Origin: Fremontodendron californicum | Lineage: Eukaryota; Streptophyta; Magnoliopsida; Malvales; Malvaceae | Direction of reading: 5' to 3' | Length of the DNA: 64,000 nt | Assembly (NCBI GenBank): GCA_030761205.1 | Contig: JAULJL010000011.1 | Location: 16,916,501 to 16,980,500 of the forward strand | In this document: piece by piece, positions 1-12,850 of the stretch | How the letters are laid out: every line of letters begins with the position of its first letter | How positions within the stretch are numbered: the stretch's first letter is position 1 | Program-made: the position numbers and the translations under genes | The notes under the pieces: generated by a model | What the model was told of the DNA's origin: nothing | Seen by the model: the letters and a program-made list of their open reading frames with translations, nothing else | Databases searched by the model: none

Positions 1-1193
1 AAACATGATAGAAAAATCAAGAAAACACCATGGAAATGAAGAAGAAAGCTAGGCTAGAGCTTGGTAGAGATAACTACCTTCGAGCTCTCTATTGAAAACC
101 TTCTTTTTTCTTTCCTTCGAAACCTTTTTTTTTTTGCCAAATTAGCTATTGTTTCCAGCCAAAAAACTTCTGAAAAAATGAAACTCTCCCCCTCTCTTTA
201 GCCTTGGCCGAATGGCCCCCTAGCCCTTGGATGGGAATTGCACTTTTTCTCCTCCAATCTTGGCCTTTAGATTTAGATATTTTGATGACAACATAAAAAT
301 GTCATCTTGCCAATTGATAGCAGCCCTTAAGATGTGTACTCAGCCCTTGTAGTAACCTTAGCCATTAGATGCAATCCCATGCACTCCCTTGCTTGCCCCT
401 CTTGAGTGCCTACCCTTAGATGAGTTGTGCTCTTCCATTCTTGGTCATTGGATGAGGCCAACATAAAAATGACATCTTGTAGATTAAATCCAGCCCTCAA
501 CAATTCTACTCAGCCCTTGTAGATAGCCTAAGCCATTGGATGAAAAGAGATAATCCCATGCACTCCCTTGCTCAACCGAATGGATACTCACCCTTAGATG
601 AATTGTGCTCATCTTTTCTCTTCCATTCTTGGCCATTAGATGAGGGTTATTTTTATGACAAATAAAAATGTCATTTTGGCATTTAAACTTGGCCATTGAA
701 TGGTGCACTCAACTTTCCTACAAGGCACCTAAGCCATTGGATGAAGGGGGGACCATTTGCAAGGTGTTAGTGATAGCATGTGGCTTGATAGTGACTAGGG
801 AATTAAATTGTTCAAGCTTCCTTCTTCTCCTCTATGTTGACTGACCAAGGGAAGAAAAAATCCCAGCAATTCCTTCTTCTTTCATATTTTTCTCAATTAC
901 CAATTTGCCCTTTTTGGTTTCCTTGGTGAAATGACCTTTTTGCCCCTCGAACTTAAATAAATAGAAAATAGACTACAAATTTGAATTTTATTTTTTCAAT
1001 ACTTTCAAAATAATAAAAAATTGAATTCTGGAAGTTTTCAAAAATTTTCGAGTCCATTTGCTATTTATTTCGGATTTATTTCCAAAATTACCCCTTTTAT
1101 GCACCCGAACTTTACCATTTTCTAAACGAGCTCCGAATCCAGATTTTTCTTCACCAATCTCTTCCAAATAATTTAAAAATGTGACCTGGAAGT
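1..1193 (-). mobile_element. S0, LTR remnant, left arm
   Basis: This is the interior of an LTR in minus orientation whose outer start lies left of the window. It matches the equivalent part of solo LTR S2 (about 26450-27600) and of S3, including the recurring 'AAGCCATTGGATG' blocks. At 1193 it is broken by solo LTR S1 and resumes at 6167. No coding sequence is visible; the short open frames here are chance. Confidence 0.85.
1189..1193. repeat. Target-site duplication of S1, left copy
   Basis: GAAGT immediately precedes the TGTCGCAACC terminus of S1 and is repeated at 6162-6166 immediately after its TGTCTACA terminus. Five bp is the normal duplication length for Ty3/gypsy integrases. Removing S1 and one copy restores the sequence seen uninterrupted in other LTRs of the family. 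Confidence 0.92.
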
Positions 1194-4100
1194 TGTCGCA
1201 ACCTAAAAACATAACAAGTCCCATCGCAAGACTTTATTATTCACTAAGCGTGACATTAAAAAAAATCGAGGAAAAGCCGACTTAATTCCTCTAGAAAAAT
1301 GAAGGTTTTGAAAATGACCTTGAAAAAGACATGGAGTGGCCACCAATATTTTTTAGCTAGCTGTGACCGGCCACCTATTAAAACCGGTTTTATAAAATAC
1401 TTTAAAAATGAATTAAAAGATTTTTAAAACCAATTTCAAGTCTGCGTTTTAAACTAGAGAAATCAAAGAAACGGGTTCGGGACTCGGTTACGTGCGGGGA
1501 AGGATTAGCACCCCCACAACGCCCGTATAAAACGGTACCTTATTAATCATGTGTTATCTCAAATCTCGGTAAAGAAGTCGATTTTAAATTTAGTATTTCA
1601 AGTTAATTCCCAATTTAAAGAAAAATAATTCCATTTTTAATTGAAAATGATCCGGAATTTATAAATTCAAAATTTTCCTATATTCCCCAACAAACATGGC
1701 AAAATATAGAAATTTTTATTAATTTGGAAAACTTTCCGAATCATTCTCATTTTAAAGAAGATATTTCGTTTTTAATGATAATTGATGATATCCTCCCCAG
1801 CAAACCCAACAGAGAACTCATGAATTATTTTAACTCAGGAATATCTTTATTTTGTTGAAAATCATTACCTTTTTTGAAAACATTTAAAAGAAATGAATAT
1901 GTATATGCATGACATAGCAAAATCTAAATAATATAATGCAACCTAAATGATATGATATAATTTAAATACCTTAGCATATTCTAAATGAAATGAAATATCC
2001 TAAGTTATATGGTATATTCTAAATGAAATGAAATGACCTAAGTAACATAATATATTCTATATGAAATGTAATATCCTAAGTCATATGATATACTCTAAAT
2101 GAAATAAAATATCCTAAATGACATAATATATCCTAAATGAAATGAAATGACCTAGGTAACATAATATATTCTACATGAAATGACCTAAGTAACATAATAT
2201 ATTCTATATGAAATGAAATGAAACAATTTGAATGACATGGCAAATATGAATGATATGGCATATAATTTAAATGACATGGAATATAAAATAATGCTATCAT
2301 ATAATATGCATGGAAATAAAAATGAAAATAATAATGCATGAACATAGTATATGCTAAATAATATAACAAAAATAACTAAATAAAAAGCATAGGATATCAT
2401 GAAATATTCAAAACCATACAAAAAACAATATAACATATAGATCAAAATAATAACAATACTATAGAAATTATCATAGAAAAAAATCACATATTATATAAAA
2501 TGCATGAATATGGAAAATGCAATGCCTGAAAATGTATTTTTTCCTTTAATTAAGGAAATCCGTATGTCTAAAAAGATATCCGGCTACCTTAGGAAAATAT
2601 GTCAAATTAAATATTCTAAAACCAAAATACTTTGTGATTGTTTGAAAACAATTTTGAAAAGCTAAGATTAAAAGTAAAAACTTGGCTAAACCCTTTTTTA
2701 AATGACTCTAATTTCCTAAGTTTAAAATCCTGAACTTGACCACCCTTAACCCAAGACTTAAAAAATCATTTTTAGAGTTTAAAAAGGCTTAGAAACTACC
2801 CTAAGTCAGTAGCTAAACTTCCTAATCAGCCCCTTCTAAGTAACTTAAGCAAAACAGAAAAATGATTTTTCTTCAAATTCAATTCTGACTCCACTGTCCA
2901 GTTTTAAGCCACGATTTTTTAACCTATTTTTAAAAATTCTAAAAAATCTAAACAGAATACTGGAGACTCAGGACATGTAAAAGTACACGAGAAAAATCGG
3001 CTTAAGTTTTAAAGATGAATGCCCAGAAAAATCGGGAAAGTACGAGTACTAGGTGAAAAAACTGTTTTGCCAAAACATATTTTTTGCCTTTGATAAAATC
3101 ATTTAAAAATCAAAGTAAAAATATTTAAGACTCACAAAATGACTCACAAACAGTAGCTAGGACTTTTGAAAACTTAGACAAAAATTGGCTAATAAAAAAA
3201 AAATCACAAATGTAGAATAATCAATTTGACAAAGCTTAATTTTCCACAAGTATGCTTAAGAGAGCATGACTTTGAACCATTAATTGGCCTAAGTCATTAG
3301 TCAAGTGGCATGGACATAAAATGCATGAAAAATACAACAAATATGATGCATGAAATGCATGAGTTTAAACCTAAATGTCATGGAAAATGCATGGCATCAA
3401 TAAAATGACATAGACCTAAATGAACTTGCATGGCATTTAATGCAACCTAGGTCTAAAATGCATGGACATGCATGGAAAAATAAACCAAACCTAACATCTA
3501 AAATATGCATGGAATAACACAAACACAAGGCATGCTTAAACCAAAAACTCAACCAAATGTCATGAAAATCCAAACCTATCATCTAACATAAAAAAAATTC
3601 ACACACAAAGCAAAATAACATGAAGTGGCCGAATGGCCTCAAGCTCCAAATAAGCATGGCATTTTCACAAACACTTGATATGCTTGAACCAAATACTTAA
3701 TAAAATATCATGCAAATGCAAACCTATCAACTAACATGGCAAAAATGCACACACAAAAGCAAAAGAAATGAGGTGGCCGAATGGCCTCAAGTTCCAAGTG
3801 AGCTTGGCATTTTCACAAACACTTGATATACTAACATGCTCAACTAAAATATAACACTCAAATCATACAAATACAAAGTAGAGGTATTAAAAGTAACAAG
3901 CATTTTCACAAACACATGGGTTACAAAACATAAAACATCAACAAATTTAAACATTATGAAAACAAAAAAATAAAAAATGCAAGAACATGATAATAAACTC
4001 ATAAATGGCAACTAACAAGCAACCAAATTAAAACAAGCTTCAAGTATATGTAGTAGAAGAAGATTTAAAGAATCAAGACTAAAAAAAATAACAAATATAA

Positions 4101-6161
4101 CATGATACATCCAAGCAAAACATCAACTAAAAAAAAAGGGCCATTCGGCCATGGTAAGAAATCAAGAGAAAAATATTGCAAGAATTTTTTAAGAAAAGAT
4201 GAAGAAAGAACTTAAAAAGAACATTAAAAAAACACTTTATTTAAAAGGAAAATCAAAAGAAAACTCACCAAAATAATAATCAAAACAGCAAAAACAAGAA
4301 TGGAAAATCAAGAAAGTGCAAGAGTTGGTGCTAAAAGCAACCTCAAGAAGCTATCTTTCAAGCTTTTTCTCTTCGAACTTTCTTTTCTTTTCTAAACTTT
4401 TCTTTTTGCTTTCAACCAAGGAGAGAAAACTAAGCAAAAACCAAGAGAGAAAATGAAAAATGAAGTGCTGAAAATAAAAATCTGGATCCCCTTTAGGCTG
4501 GCCGAAAATCACCTCTCTCCTCCCTAGGATGTTGTCATTTTTCCTCCAACCAATTTCCATCCAAGGGCTAGTGATTCAAGGTGAAAAAACATGAAATTAT
4601 CACCCTTAGATTAAGCCATCAGCTATCCATAATTACAGCTGTTCAAGAATAATGTTGACACTCTCCCTCTTCATGCATTGGCCTATGTGGCTTATTTGCA
4701 AAGGCTTGATCAAAAAATCACTAACTAACTCTTAATTTTTGTCCTTTTGATTGAAAAATCAAAAGCTCCTTTCCTTCCTTGGGCCTTTTCTAGCTAGCAC
4801 TCTCTTTTCTAGCCCAAGTCTAATTTTTTTGAAAGGCAAGAGAAGCCCTTTTCGATTTCTTGGGTAAAATAACCTTTTTGCCCCCTGGATGCAAATAAAT
4901 GGAAAATGGACTCCAAATTAAAATTTTATTTTTTTAATACTTTCAAAATAATAAAATATTGAATTATGGAAGTTTTCAAAAAAATTCGAGTCCGTTTGCT
5001 ATTTATTTGGATTTTTTTTCCAAAAATGCCCTTTTATGCCCCTATATTTTACCATTTTCTAAACGAGCTCCAAATCAAGAATTTTATTCACCAATATCTT
5101 CCAAATAATTTAAAAGTGTGATCTGGAAGTTTTCATAAATTTTGGAACTCATTTGGTATTTTTTCGAGATTTATCTGCTTGAATTACTATATAGAGGGCT
5201 CGGGATTTGGCCATTTTGCAAACGAACTCCGAATCAATATTTTCTTTCTCCAATCTCTTAAAAATAATTTAAAAATGAGATTTACAAATTTTCAGAATTT
5301 GTGTAGTCCATTTGCTATTTTTTCGAGATTTATCTTCTTGAATTACTACATAAGAAACCCGAGATTTGGCCATTTTGCAAACGAACTCCTAATCAAGAAT
5401 TTCTTTTTCCAATCTCTTCCCAATGATTTAAGAATGATATTTGAAAATTTTCAGAATTTTTGGAGTCCATTTACTATTTTTCCCAAATTTTCCAATTTTG
5501 CTCTTTTGCTTTCGAAACCCGGTTTTGCCCAAAAAAAGTCCGATTTTTAGATTTTCTTCAAATTGAGCCTTGGGCTATCCCTTTTTAATCATTCCTCATC
5601 CATTAGGGGCTTTGTTCTTAGCAAGTCGGGCCATTTCTGTAATTCTTCCCAATATCACTGAAATCCACCAAAAACCCTAATTCTCGATTTTCTCCCGGAT
5701 TGACTTTTCTTTCAGTTTTTCTTTCAAGTAGCTTCTCCATTACCCGTATTCAGTGCTTATATTTCATTTGAAACCTTCAATTTTGATCAATTCGATCGTT
5801 TAAGCACTTTTTCCCAAATTTCCCGGATTAGGGTTTCCTTTCTACTAAATCTCCATATCCCAACTTCTGAACTTCATATCTTTCGATGTAGACCTCCGAT
5901 TATCAAAATTCTTTTTCCATTTTTTAATTGAACTTCAAATCTTGATTTTGAAAGTGGGTTGACTTTTTCAATAGTTGACTTTTTTAGGGTTGACTTTTTC
6001 CGGGGTTGACTTGTTTTGAGTTTGACTTTTTATGCTCGCCCTCTTAAACTAAGTCTTGGACTACCACCTGCAGGATAAAAAAGTCTTTTTACATTCTGAA
6101 ACATCAATTTAGGAAGAAAACATACCTGTTTTAGTGGTCCGAACAAAATTAGATGTCTACA
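1194..6161 (-). mobile_element. S1, solo LTR of the Tat/Ogre-like family
   Basis: Read on the plus strand it starts TGTCGCAACC and ends GGTCC...TGTCTACA, the reverse complement of the TG...CA ends of the LTRs of E2. It is flanked by perfect 5-bp direct repeats GAAGT (1189-1193 and 6162-6166). It is 4968 bp long and has no internal region, so it is a solo LTR, the usual product of LTR-LTR recombination. It contains the conserved U5 box near 1485-1530, a degenerate AT-rich array (about 1900-2370), 159-bp tandem units (about 5130-5480) and a cluster of TTGACT motifs (about 5958-6030). Confidence 0.93.
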
Positions 6162-7182
6162 GAAGTTTTCATAATTTTTGGAGCTCATTTCTATTTTTTC
6201 AACATTTATCTACTTGAATTACTGCATAGGGGACCCGGGATTTGGCCATTTTGCAAACGAACTCTGAATCGAGATTTTATTTCGCCAATCGCTTCAATAT
6301 AATTTAAAAATGAGATTTGAAAATTTCAGAATTTTTGGAACTCGTTTGCTATTTTTTCGGGCTTTATCTGCTTGTATTACTGCATAGGAGACCCGGTATT
6401 TGGCCATTTTCCAAACGAACTCCGAATCAAGATTTTCTTTCGCCAATCTCTTCGAAATGATTTGCAAATTTTCAGTACTTTTGGAGTTCATTTGCTATTT
6501 TTCCCATATTTTCCAATTTTGCCATTTTGCCTCCGAAACCCCGTTTTTCTAAAAACAAGTATGATTTTCAGATTTTCTTCAAATTGAGCCTCGGGCTATC
6601 CTTGTTTAATCATTTCTCATCAATTAAGGGCTTTAGATCTTCCGAATTGGGCCATTTCTGTAATTTTTCCAAATTTCACCGAATTCCACCGAAAAAACCC
6701 TAATTCTCGGTTTTCTTTCGAATTGACTTTTCTATCAGTTTTTCTTCAAAGTAGCTTGTCCATTACCTGTAGTCAGTGCTTATCTTTCATTTGAGACCTT
6801 CAATTCTGACCAATTTGATCGTTTAAGCATTTTTCTCCAAATTTCCCGAATTAGGGTTTCTTTTCTACTAAATCTGGTAACCCAACTTTCGAACTCCATA
6901 TCTTTCAATGTAGACCTTGGATTATCAAAATTATTTCACTGTTTTTTATTTGAACCTCAAATCTTGATTTTAAAAGTGGGTTGACTTTTTCAGTAGTTGA
7001 CTTTTTTGAGGATGACTTTTTTAGAATTGACTTTTTTGGGGTTGACTTTTTCTGTCTGCTTTCTTAGACTAAGCCTCGGAGTACCACCTGCAGGATGAGA
7101 AAAGCCTTTTAGCATTCTGAAACATCAATTTAGGAAGAAAATGTACATGATTTAGGGGTCCGAACAAAATTAGGTGTCTACA
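6162..7182 (-). mobile_element. S0, LTR remnant, right arm
   Basis: This continues the left arm directly after the second GAAGT and runs to a TGTCTACA terminus at 7182. The following bases AATAA (7183-7187) should be the target duplication of S0, but its other copy is outside the window. It carries one 159-bp-type unit and a TTGACT cluster (about 6981-7050). Confidence 0.85.
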
Positions 7183-7647
7183 AATAAATTTAGGATAATT
7201 TCCAATTACAAATGAAATTATTTCTTCATTAAATTGGGAATTAATTTAAAATGCAAAATCTAAAACCAACTTTTTACCGAGACTTGAGATAACACATGAT
7301 TAATAAGGTACCGTTTTATACAGGCGTTTTGGGGGTGCTAATCCTTCCCAACACGTAACCGAGTCCCGAACCCGCTTCTTTGATTTCTTTGGTTTAAAAC
7401 GCGGACTTGAAATATGTTTTAAAAATGTTTTAATTAATTTTAAAATATTTTACAAAATCGATTTTAATAGGCGGCGGATCACACCTAGCCAAAAAAGATT
7501 GGTGGCGACTCCATGTCATTTTCAAGGTCATTTTCAAACCTTCATTTTTCAAGAGGAATTAAGTCATCTTTTCCTCTGTTTTTCCAATGTCACGTTTAAC
7601 GAGTAATAAAGTCTCACGATGAGACTTGTTATTTTTAGGTTGCGACA
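7183..7647 (+). mobile_element. E1 5' LTR, 3'-terminal part (R/U5)
   Basis: Collinear with 51170-51614, the end of the E1 3' LTR, including the shared stretch CTCTGTTTTTCCAATGTCAC just before the terminus. It ends ...TTGCGACA at 7647 with the PBS three bases later. The rest of this LTR lies left of the window beyond S0. It contains the conserved box with GGTGCTAATCCTTCC (about 7335) and a PBS-like TGGCGACTCC at 7503-7512. Confidence 0.88.
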
Positions 7648-7650
7648 GCT

Positions 7651-7668
7651 TGGTGACTCCATTGGGGA
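7651..7668 (+). other. E1 primer-binding site, tRNA-Arg type, decayed
   Basis: TGGTGACTCCATTGGGGA differs from the E2 site TGGCGACTCCGCTGGGGA at three positions, all transitions and all at bases that are CpG in the intact site. It begins three bases after the LTR end. The decay fits long-term cytosine methylation. Confidence 0.85.
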
Positions 7669-8040
7669 AATTTAGAGAGTCATGCCTAGAATTAGTCGTG
7701 TGTTATTGAAGTCTCGATTTTGTTGGTTTTTATTTGGTATTTAATGTTAATTCCTATTTTTTTTAAATAAAGAGAATTTTTAAAATAATAAAATGTTTTA
7801 AATATGTCTATATTCATGTGCATACATATTATTATTGTTCTCTAGTTATTTTGTTGTATATAACTATTCTTTGCCTAATTGATGTTTTACATTGTTTGAT
7901 CTTGTTGGAGCATTTAGAATAAAGGGTGTAGAATAGGTGGTGAAAGGTTTGTTCTTACTCCTCACACACCACATGTGCATTTGCATATCATGAGCCCTAT
8001 ACCCGGATTCCGTCCTTTTAGGTGGGAGCAAAGTAACTAA

Positions 8041-8226
8041 GCCTTCGTGATTAACAATCCGCATGGGCTAGTGAAACACTTCCGGAGTACTAAATTACCT
8101 AGGCCTTCGTGATTAACAATTGGCATGGGCTAGTGAAACACTTCCGGAGTACTAAATTACCTAGGCCTTCGTGATTAACAATCCGTATTGGCTAGGGAAA
8201 TAGATTCTAACGAACTGAACCCGCTT
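8041..8226 (+). repeat. 62-bp tandem repeat, three copies
   Basis: Units start with GCCTTCGTGATTAACAAT at 8041, 8103 and 8165, and include GGGCTAGTGAAACACTTCCG in the first two. E2 and the second E1 module copy carry about two shorter versions. This is a local slippage or unequal-exchange expansion inside the leader. Confidence 0.85.
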
Positions 8227-8430
8227 TTATCGAGCTACCTTACTAGCCTTCACCGGCGACAGTGAGGAACAATTCAGGGCTTTTAGAACTGATTCACCTT
8301 CATATAGTGAACCTAGGTGAAGCCATGCCGGATTCCCGATTAGATATCCCAAAGCTAGGAACACATGGAGGAATATTCCCAATCCTATTACTTTCTATTC
8401 TACATTTCGAATAAGTTTACCTTTGCAAAT

Positions 8431-8458
8431 CGAGCAATGATGAACGCACATCGCCCAT
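8431..8458 (+). promoter_or_regulatory. Leader hairpin, first E1 copy
   Basis: CGAGCAATGATGAACGCACATCGCCC has the layout of the E2 palindrome at 43212-43238, with GATG facing CATC across a short loop. It is degraded relative to E2. Confidence 0.5.
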
Positions 8459-9036
8459 AATAAGTTTTGAAAATAACAAAAGGTTTTTGCATGCATTTTA
8501 TTATTATTGCTCTCTAGTTGGTTAATGTATTACACTATTCTTGATCCTTGTTTTAATAAGTTGTTGGAATATTTAGGATAGGATTATAGAATAGGTGGTG
8601 AAAGGTTTGTTTTGTTCCTCCACACACATTGCACTTGCATTTGCATAACATGAACTCTCTACCGGGGTTTCGTCCTTTTAAGTGGGAGTAAAGTAACTAC
8701 GCCTTGGTGATCGACCTCCGTATGGGCTAGTGAAGCACTTCCGGAGTATAAAGTACCTAAAGCTTTCGTGATTGACCCTCTGTATGGGCTTAGGAAAATA
8801 TACTCTAACGAATTGAACCTGTTTTTATCGGGGTGCCTTACTAGCCTTCACAAGCGACAGTGAGGAGCAATTCGGGGCCTTTTAGAACTTCGTTCACCCA
8901 CATATAGTGAATCATAGAGCCAACATAGGCGAAGCCCTGTCAATTTTTTGATAGATATACTGAAGATAGGAACACATGGAGGGACATTTCTAACCTTTTG
9001 TTACCTATTTTACATTCTGAATAAGCATTGTAGATA

Positions 9037-9062
9037 GGGCAACGATGAATGTACATCGCTCG
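9037..9062 (+). promoter_or_regulatory. Leader hairpin, second E1 copy
   Basis: GGGCAACGATGAATGTACAT followed by CGCTCG folds with CGATG against CATCG and partial outer pairing. It lies just upstream of GTAATAAGT, as in the other copies, and is the counterpart of the 43212-43238 palindrome. Confidence 0.55.
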
Positions 9063-9474
9063 TAATAAGTATGATAATCTGCCCCGAATGCATCGTGATG
9101 CTTAAGTGAGTTGATACTGTTGGGGCAAATGTTTATATACTTTTTTAAATTGAAAATATCAAAACTTTTTTTCAGACATTTTGCATTTTGCACATTTTAT
9201 GCTTATGTCATGGTTGTATTTTTAATCTCATTCTTTGTAATAAATGGATGGTGATAATAATCTCATTTGATGATTTCATAAAACCGGTAGTGTTACATGA
9301 ACATTTGGATATTGTACCATAGTAGGATCCACTACCTCGAAATTCTTTTGAAAATAATATGTTTGGCTTTTCATAAAGAAAACAGGTTTCAAAAAATCAT
9401 AGATTAAATTTGGAGGCAAATCTTGCATAAATTTTTGAGTAATTAAGATTTAGGTCCCACCAATTTCGTGTAAT

Positions 9475-10380
9475 CATTGGTCATTCTTTGTATCTACCTT
9501 CGTGTTAATTCATTTATTCTTTGTATGTGTCATTTTGACATCATGTTACAGTCATAGCATGCATGGCTATTCATTGTATGATACATTTGTGATATACATA
9601 ATCATTCTTTGTATATACCCTTGGGTTAATTTATGAATTTTTTACATACCTCATATGAACATCATGTTACAATCATAGCATTCATGGTCATCCATTGTAG
9701 AATATATTTATGACATGTATGGTCATTATTTGTATATACCTGTGTATCAATTTATTCATCATGTTGACATTACGTTGCATTCACGCATTCATAGTCAGCA
9801 TGATTTTTCTATATATATCCATGCATTAATTTGCTTATTCTTTACATGCACCATGTCAGCATCAGGTCGCATTCATTACAAACATAGTAAGCATGATTTC
9901 TCTGTATATGTTCATGCATTAATTTGATTACTCTTTACTTGCATTGATTTGTTTATATAAATCATGTTGACATCAAGTTGCATTCATGGCATACATAGTC
10001 ATCATAATATGCTCATGCATTAATCTGTCATATTGACATCAGGATGCATTCATGACACACATGGTCGGCATGATTTTCTTTGTATATAATCTGTGTCAAT
10101 CATTCATTGAATACATGCATCATAATTGACATCGTGTTGCATTCATAGTGTATATGATCATTCATTGGAAAATACACTGAAATATACATGGTCATTCATT
10201 GCATATATCCATGCGTTGATTTGTTTATTCTTTGCTTGCTTCATGTTGGCATCGTGATTGCATTTATTACATATATGGTTAGCATGTCTCCACTATATAT
10301 GTACGTACATCACATTGTTTATGTTTCACGAGCATCAAATTGCATTCGTGGCTCATTCATCACGAAATACGTTAATAAGA
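9475..10380 (+). repeat. E1 leader, degenerate AT-rich repeats
   Basis: Loose tandem repetition of roughly 100-130 bp themes such as TCATTCTTTGTATATA, ATGCATTAATTTG, CATGTTGACATCA and TTGCATTCATG. The same themes, reverse-complemented, flank ORF A in E2 (about 42540-42790 and about 40860-41290). No ORF of note; the small frames here are chance. Confidence 0.7.
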
Positions 10381-10481
10381 TGAAATAGAAATTGGCTTAG
10401 CTTTAAGAGCTTTCAAAGAGATCTTGTTTCAAATCAGAGGTATATGAATCACTGAGAATCTGTTCAACATTGCCAGGATTC

Positions 10482-12850
10482 ATGGAATGTGAAAATTCAG
10501 ATGAAATGGAAAGAATAAGACAGGCTCTGCAGGAAACACAAGAAAGGCTGAATAGAAATCGGAAAGACTACCGAAAACACATGGCTAAAATGATAGAATT
10601 GATGTCCGTCACTGTCAAAGGCAAGGGGCGTGTTGAGGACTCTGCTGAGGAAGAAAGAGTCATGAAGGTTAAGATCTTGGCTAGAATGGAACAGGTTTAG
10701 CAAGATATGGAGGAAGAAGTGATTAGAGTTCAGAAAGGGATCCAAGAGCAAAGAGCTAATACCCTTCATTGTCAAAGAAAATGGGCATGAGGAGGACTCT
10801 GCTGAGAAAGAAAGAGCCATGGGGACTAAGAATTTGGCTAGAATGGAGAGAATAGAATATGTTCAGCAAGAGATGGAGGAAGAAGTGATTAGAGTTCGAA
10901 AAGAGATCCAAGAGCAAACGATTAAGTTAATAAAGCTAATTGTCAAAGAAAAGGAACAAATTGAGAGTTCTACTGCAAAAGGAAAATCAAAAGTTTTGGG
11001 AAACAATTTGAGGAATTGCCTCTCTTGCTCGTGTGAGGTAACAGCAATTAAAGGGCAGAATTCTTAAGGCATACAACCACAAGATACAGCGAGGTATCAG
11101 CTATCAAATGAAAGGCTCCGGGCAGAAGAAAGCACAATTGAATTTGGGAGCGTAGATCTGAAAGAACTTTGCTTGGACCCTGATATAGTCATTCCACTCG
11201 AATTCGAGGTTCCCATCTTCGAGATATATGACGGGACAACTGATCCAATGACCCACCTCAAAATGTTCTACCAGAGGATGGTGAGCCATGCAGATAATGA
11301 TAAGTTATTGATCCATTGTTTTCTTGATAACCTTAGAGGATCTGGAAGCAGTTGGTATAATCAGTTGAGTAAGGATCAGATTCGTTCCTGGAGGGATTTG
11401 GCTAAGGCTTTTTATAACCGATACAAGTATATGATTGACATGTTGCCGGACCGTCTCTTTTTGCAAAATATGAGAAAGACAACCACTGAAAGCCTCGAAG
11501 AGTATTCTCGCAGATGGAGAGATATAGCGGCTCAGGTATAGCCCCCTTAACTGAAAAAGAAGTTGTTGTCCAATTTACAAATACACTGCAGGCTCCATGC
11601 TATGATAAGCTCGTTGGTAATGCCATGAAGGATTCCACAGGCAGGATATTCCAAAGGAGATAATGAAGGAGGCAGACAAGAAAGGAAAGCTCAAAGTAGG
11701 GGAGACATTCGGTAGCAAGGGAAATTGGGAACCCCAAAGAAAAGTAAAAGATATCTAGTCTATGACCTATGGTGGGCAACAGATGGGAAGCTTTGTCCCA
11801 TATCCTCCACAACCCATGTACCATCAATTCTACCTTTCCATGAAAAATATGTATCGGGATCCTTACTTATACCCGATGTCCTCTCAAAGTAATTATTTGA
11901 CAAATCTCCAACCTCAGGCCAATCAGGGAAAATCAAAGAATATTCAAAAAAGAGATCAGTTTGAGCCACTATCCATCTCTTACTCTAAGTTGTTACCCTA
12001 GCTTCTCGAAAACCGACTCCTCGCTCAAGTGCCAGTAAAACCTATCCAACCCCCATACCAAGAGTGGTATGATGAAAATGCATTTTGTGGTTATCATTAC
12101 GGGATTCAAGGTAATTTCACATAAAATTGTTTGTCTCTAAAGCGAAAGGTTCAAGCGCTAATCAGCAATGGGCTGTTAGGTTTTGAGAAGAAATAGAAGT
12201 CAGATAATGGGAAAAAGCCACTGTTTGTTCAGGGTAAAACAAATAGGGATGTCAGGATGGGAAAGAAAGGCTTACACAGGTATATGAAGCAAGAAAGAAA
12301 TCAGGTTGACCCAATTCTTGTGTCATACAGTGAACTACTACCTTAACTCATCATGAATCATCTTGTGACACCTATGCAATTTGAGCCCCTAGAGCTTTCT
12401 TATCAAAGCTGGTATGATGCTAATGAGTGTTGTGGTTATCATTATGGCAATCAAGGCCACTCAATGGAGAACTGCCCCACTCTGAAGTACAATGTCAGGG
12501 ATCTCATCAAGGCTGGTTCAATAAGTTTTGAAGATAGGAATCCCAAGTGTCATGAAAGACCCCCTTCCCAAAAACAACCATGGGATAACCATGAGAAGAT
12601 TCTGATCCCAATCCCTAACCTGCTGTCAATACTGATAAAAAATTAGTACCTTACCCCTGTGCCTTTGAAAGCAGCTCCAAACCCATCAGCAAGGGGTTAT
12701 GACCCTAATAGCAAGTGTGAGTATCACATGGGAGCAATTGGGCATTCGACTGAAGAATGCAGACAACTGAAGGAAATGGTGGAAGATTTTTTTCGCAATG
12801 GCATTTTAACTTCAGATCTTATCAAACAGTGGAAGTCTGCTTTGCCATAA
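10482..12850 (+). pseudogene. gag: E1 gag, broken, with repeated N- and C-terminal domains
   Basis: This is a Gag relic of the Retrotrans_gag (PF03732) type, which would form the particle shell and bind RNA. From the ATG at 10482 a charged coiled-coil segment occurs in three successive versions (about 10500-10640, 10666-10800 and 10825-10985). The capsid-like core follows (11173-11541), with the block SWRDLAKAFYNRYKYM. It ends with three tandem versions of a unit containing a CX2HX5HX4C knuckle (about 12000-12150, 12310-12500 and 12590-12800). Stops interrupt it, for example TAG at about 10698, 11539 and 12643, where sister copies have Gln, and there is a 1-bp deletion after 11541. The intact E2 Gag has one coil and one knuckle. 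The extra units are not assembly noise, because they differ from each other. Confidence 0.85.

Larger units (their letters stand above)
7669..9070 (+). repeat. E1 leader with duplicated ~0.6-kb module
   Basis: A module beginning near TATTATTGTTCTCTAGTTA, running through AATAGGTGGTGAAAGGTTTG and ending at a hairpin beside GTAATAAG, occurs twice here (about 7825-8460 and about 8500-9070). It occurs only once in E2 (about 43820-43190, minus) and once in E3 (about 58470-59050). The first copy is longer because of an internal 62-bp triplication. It has no long ORF and is probably an untranslated leader with packaging or translation signals (inference). Confidence 0.8.
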
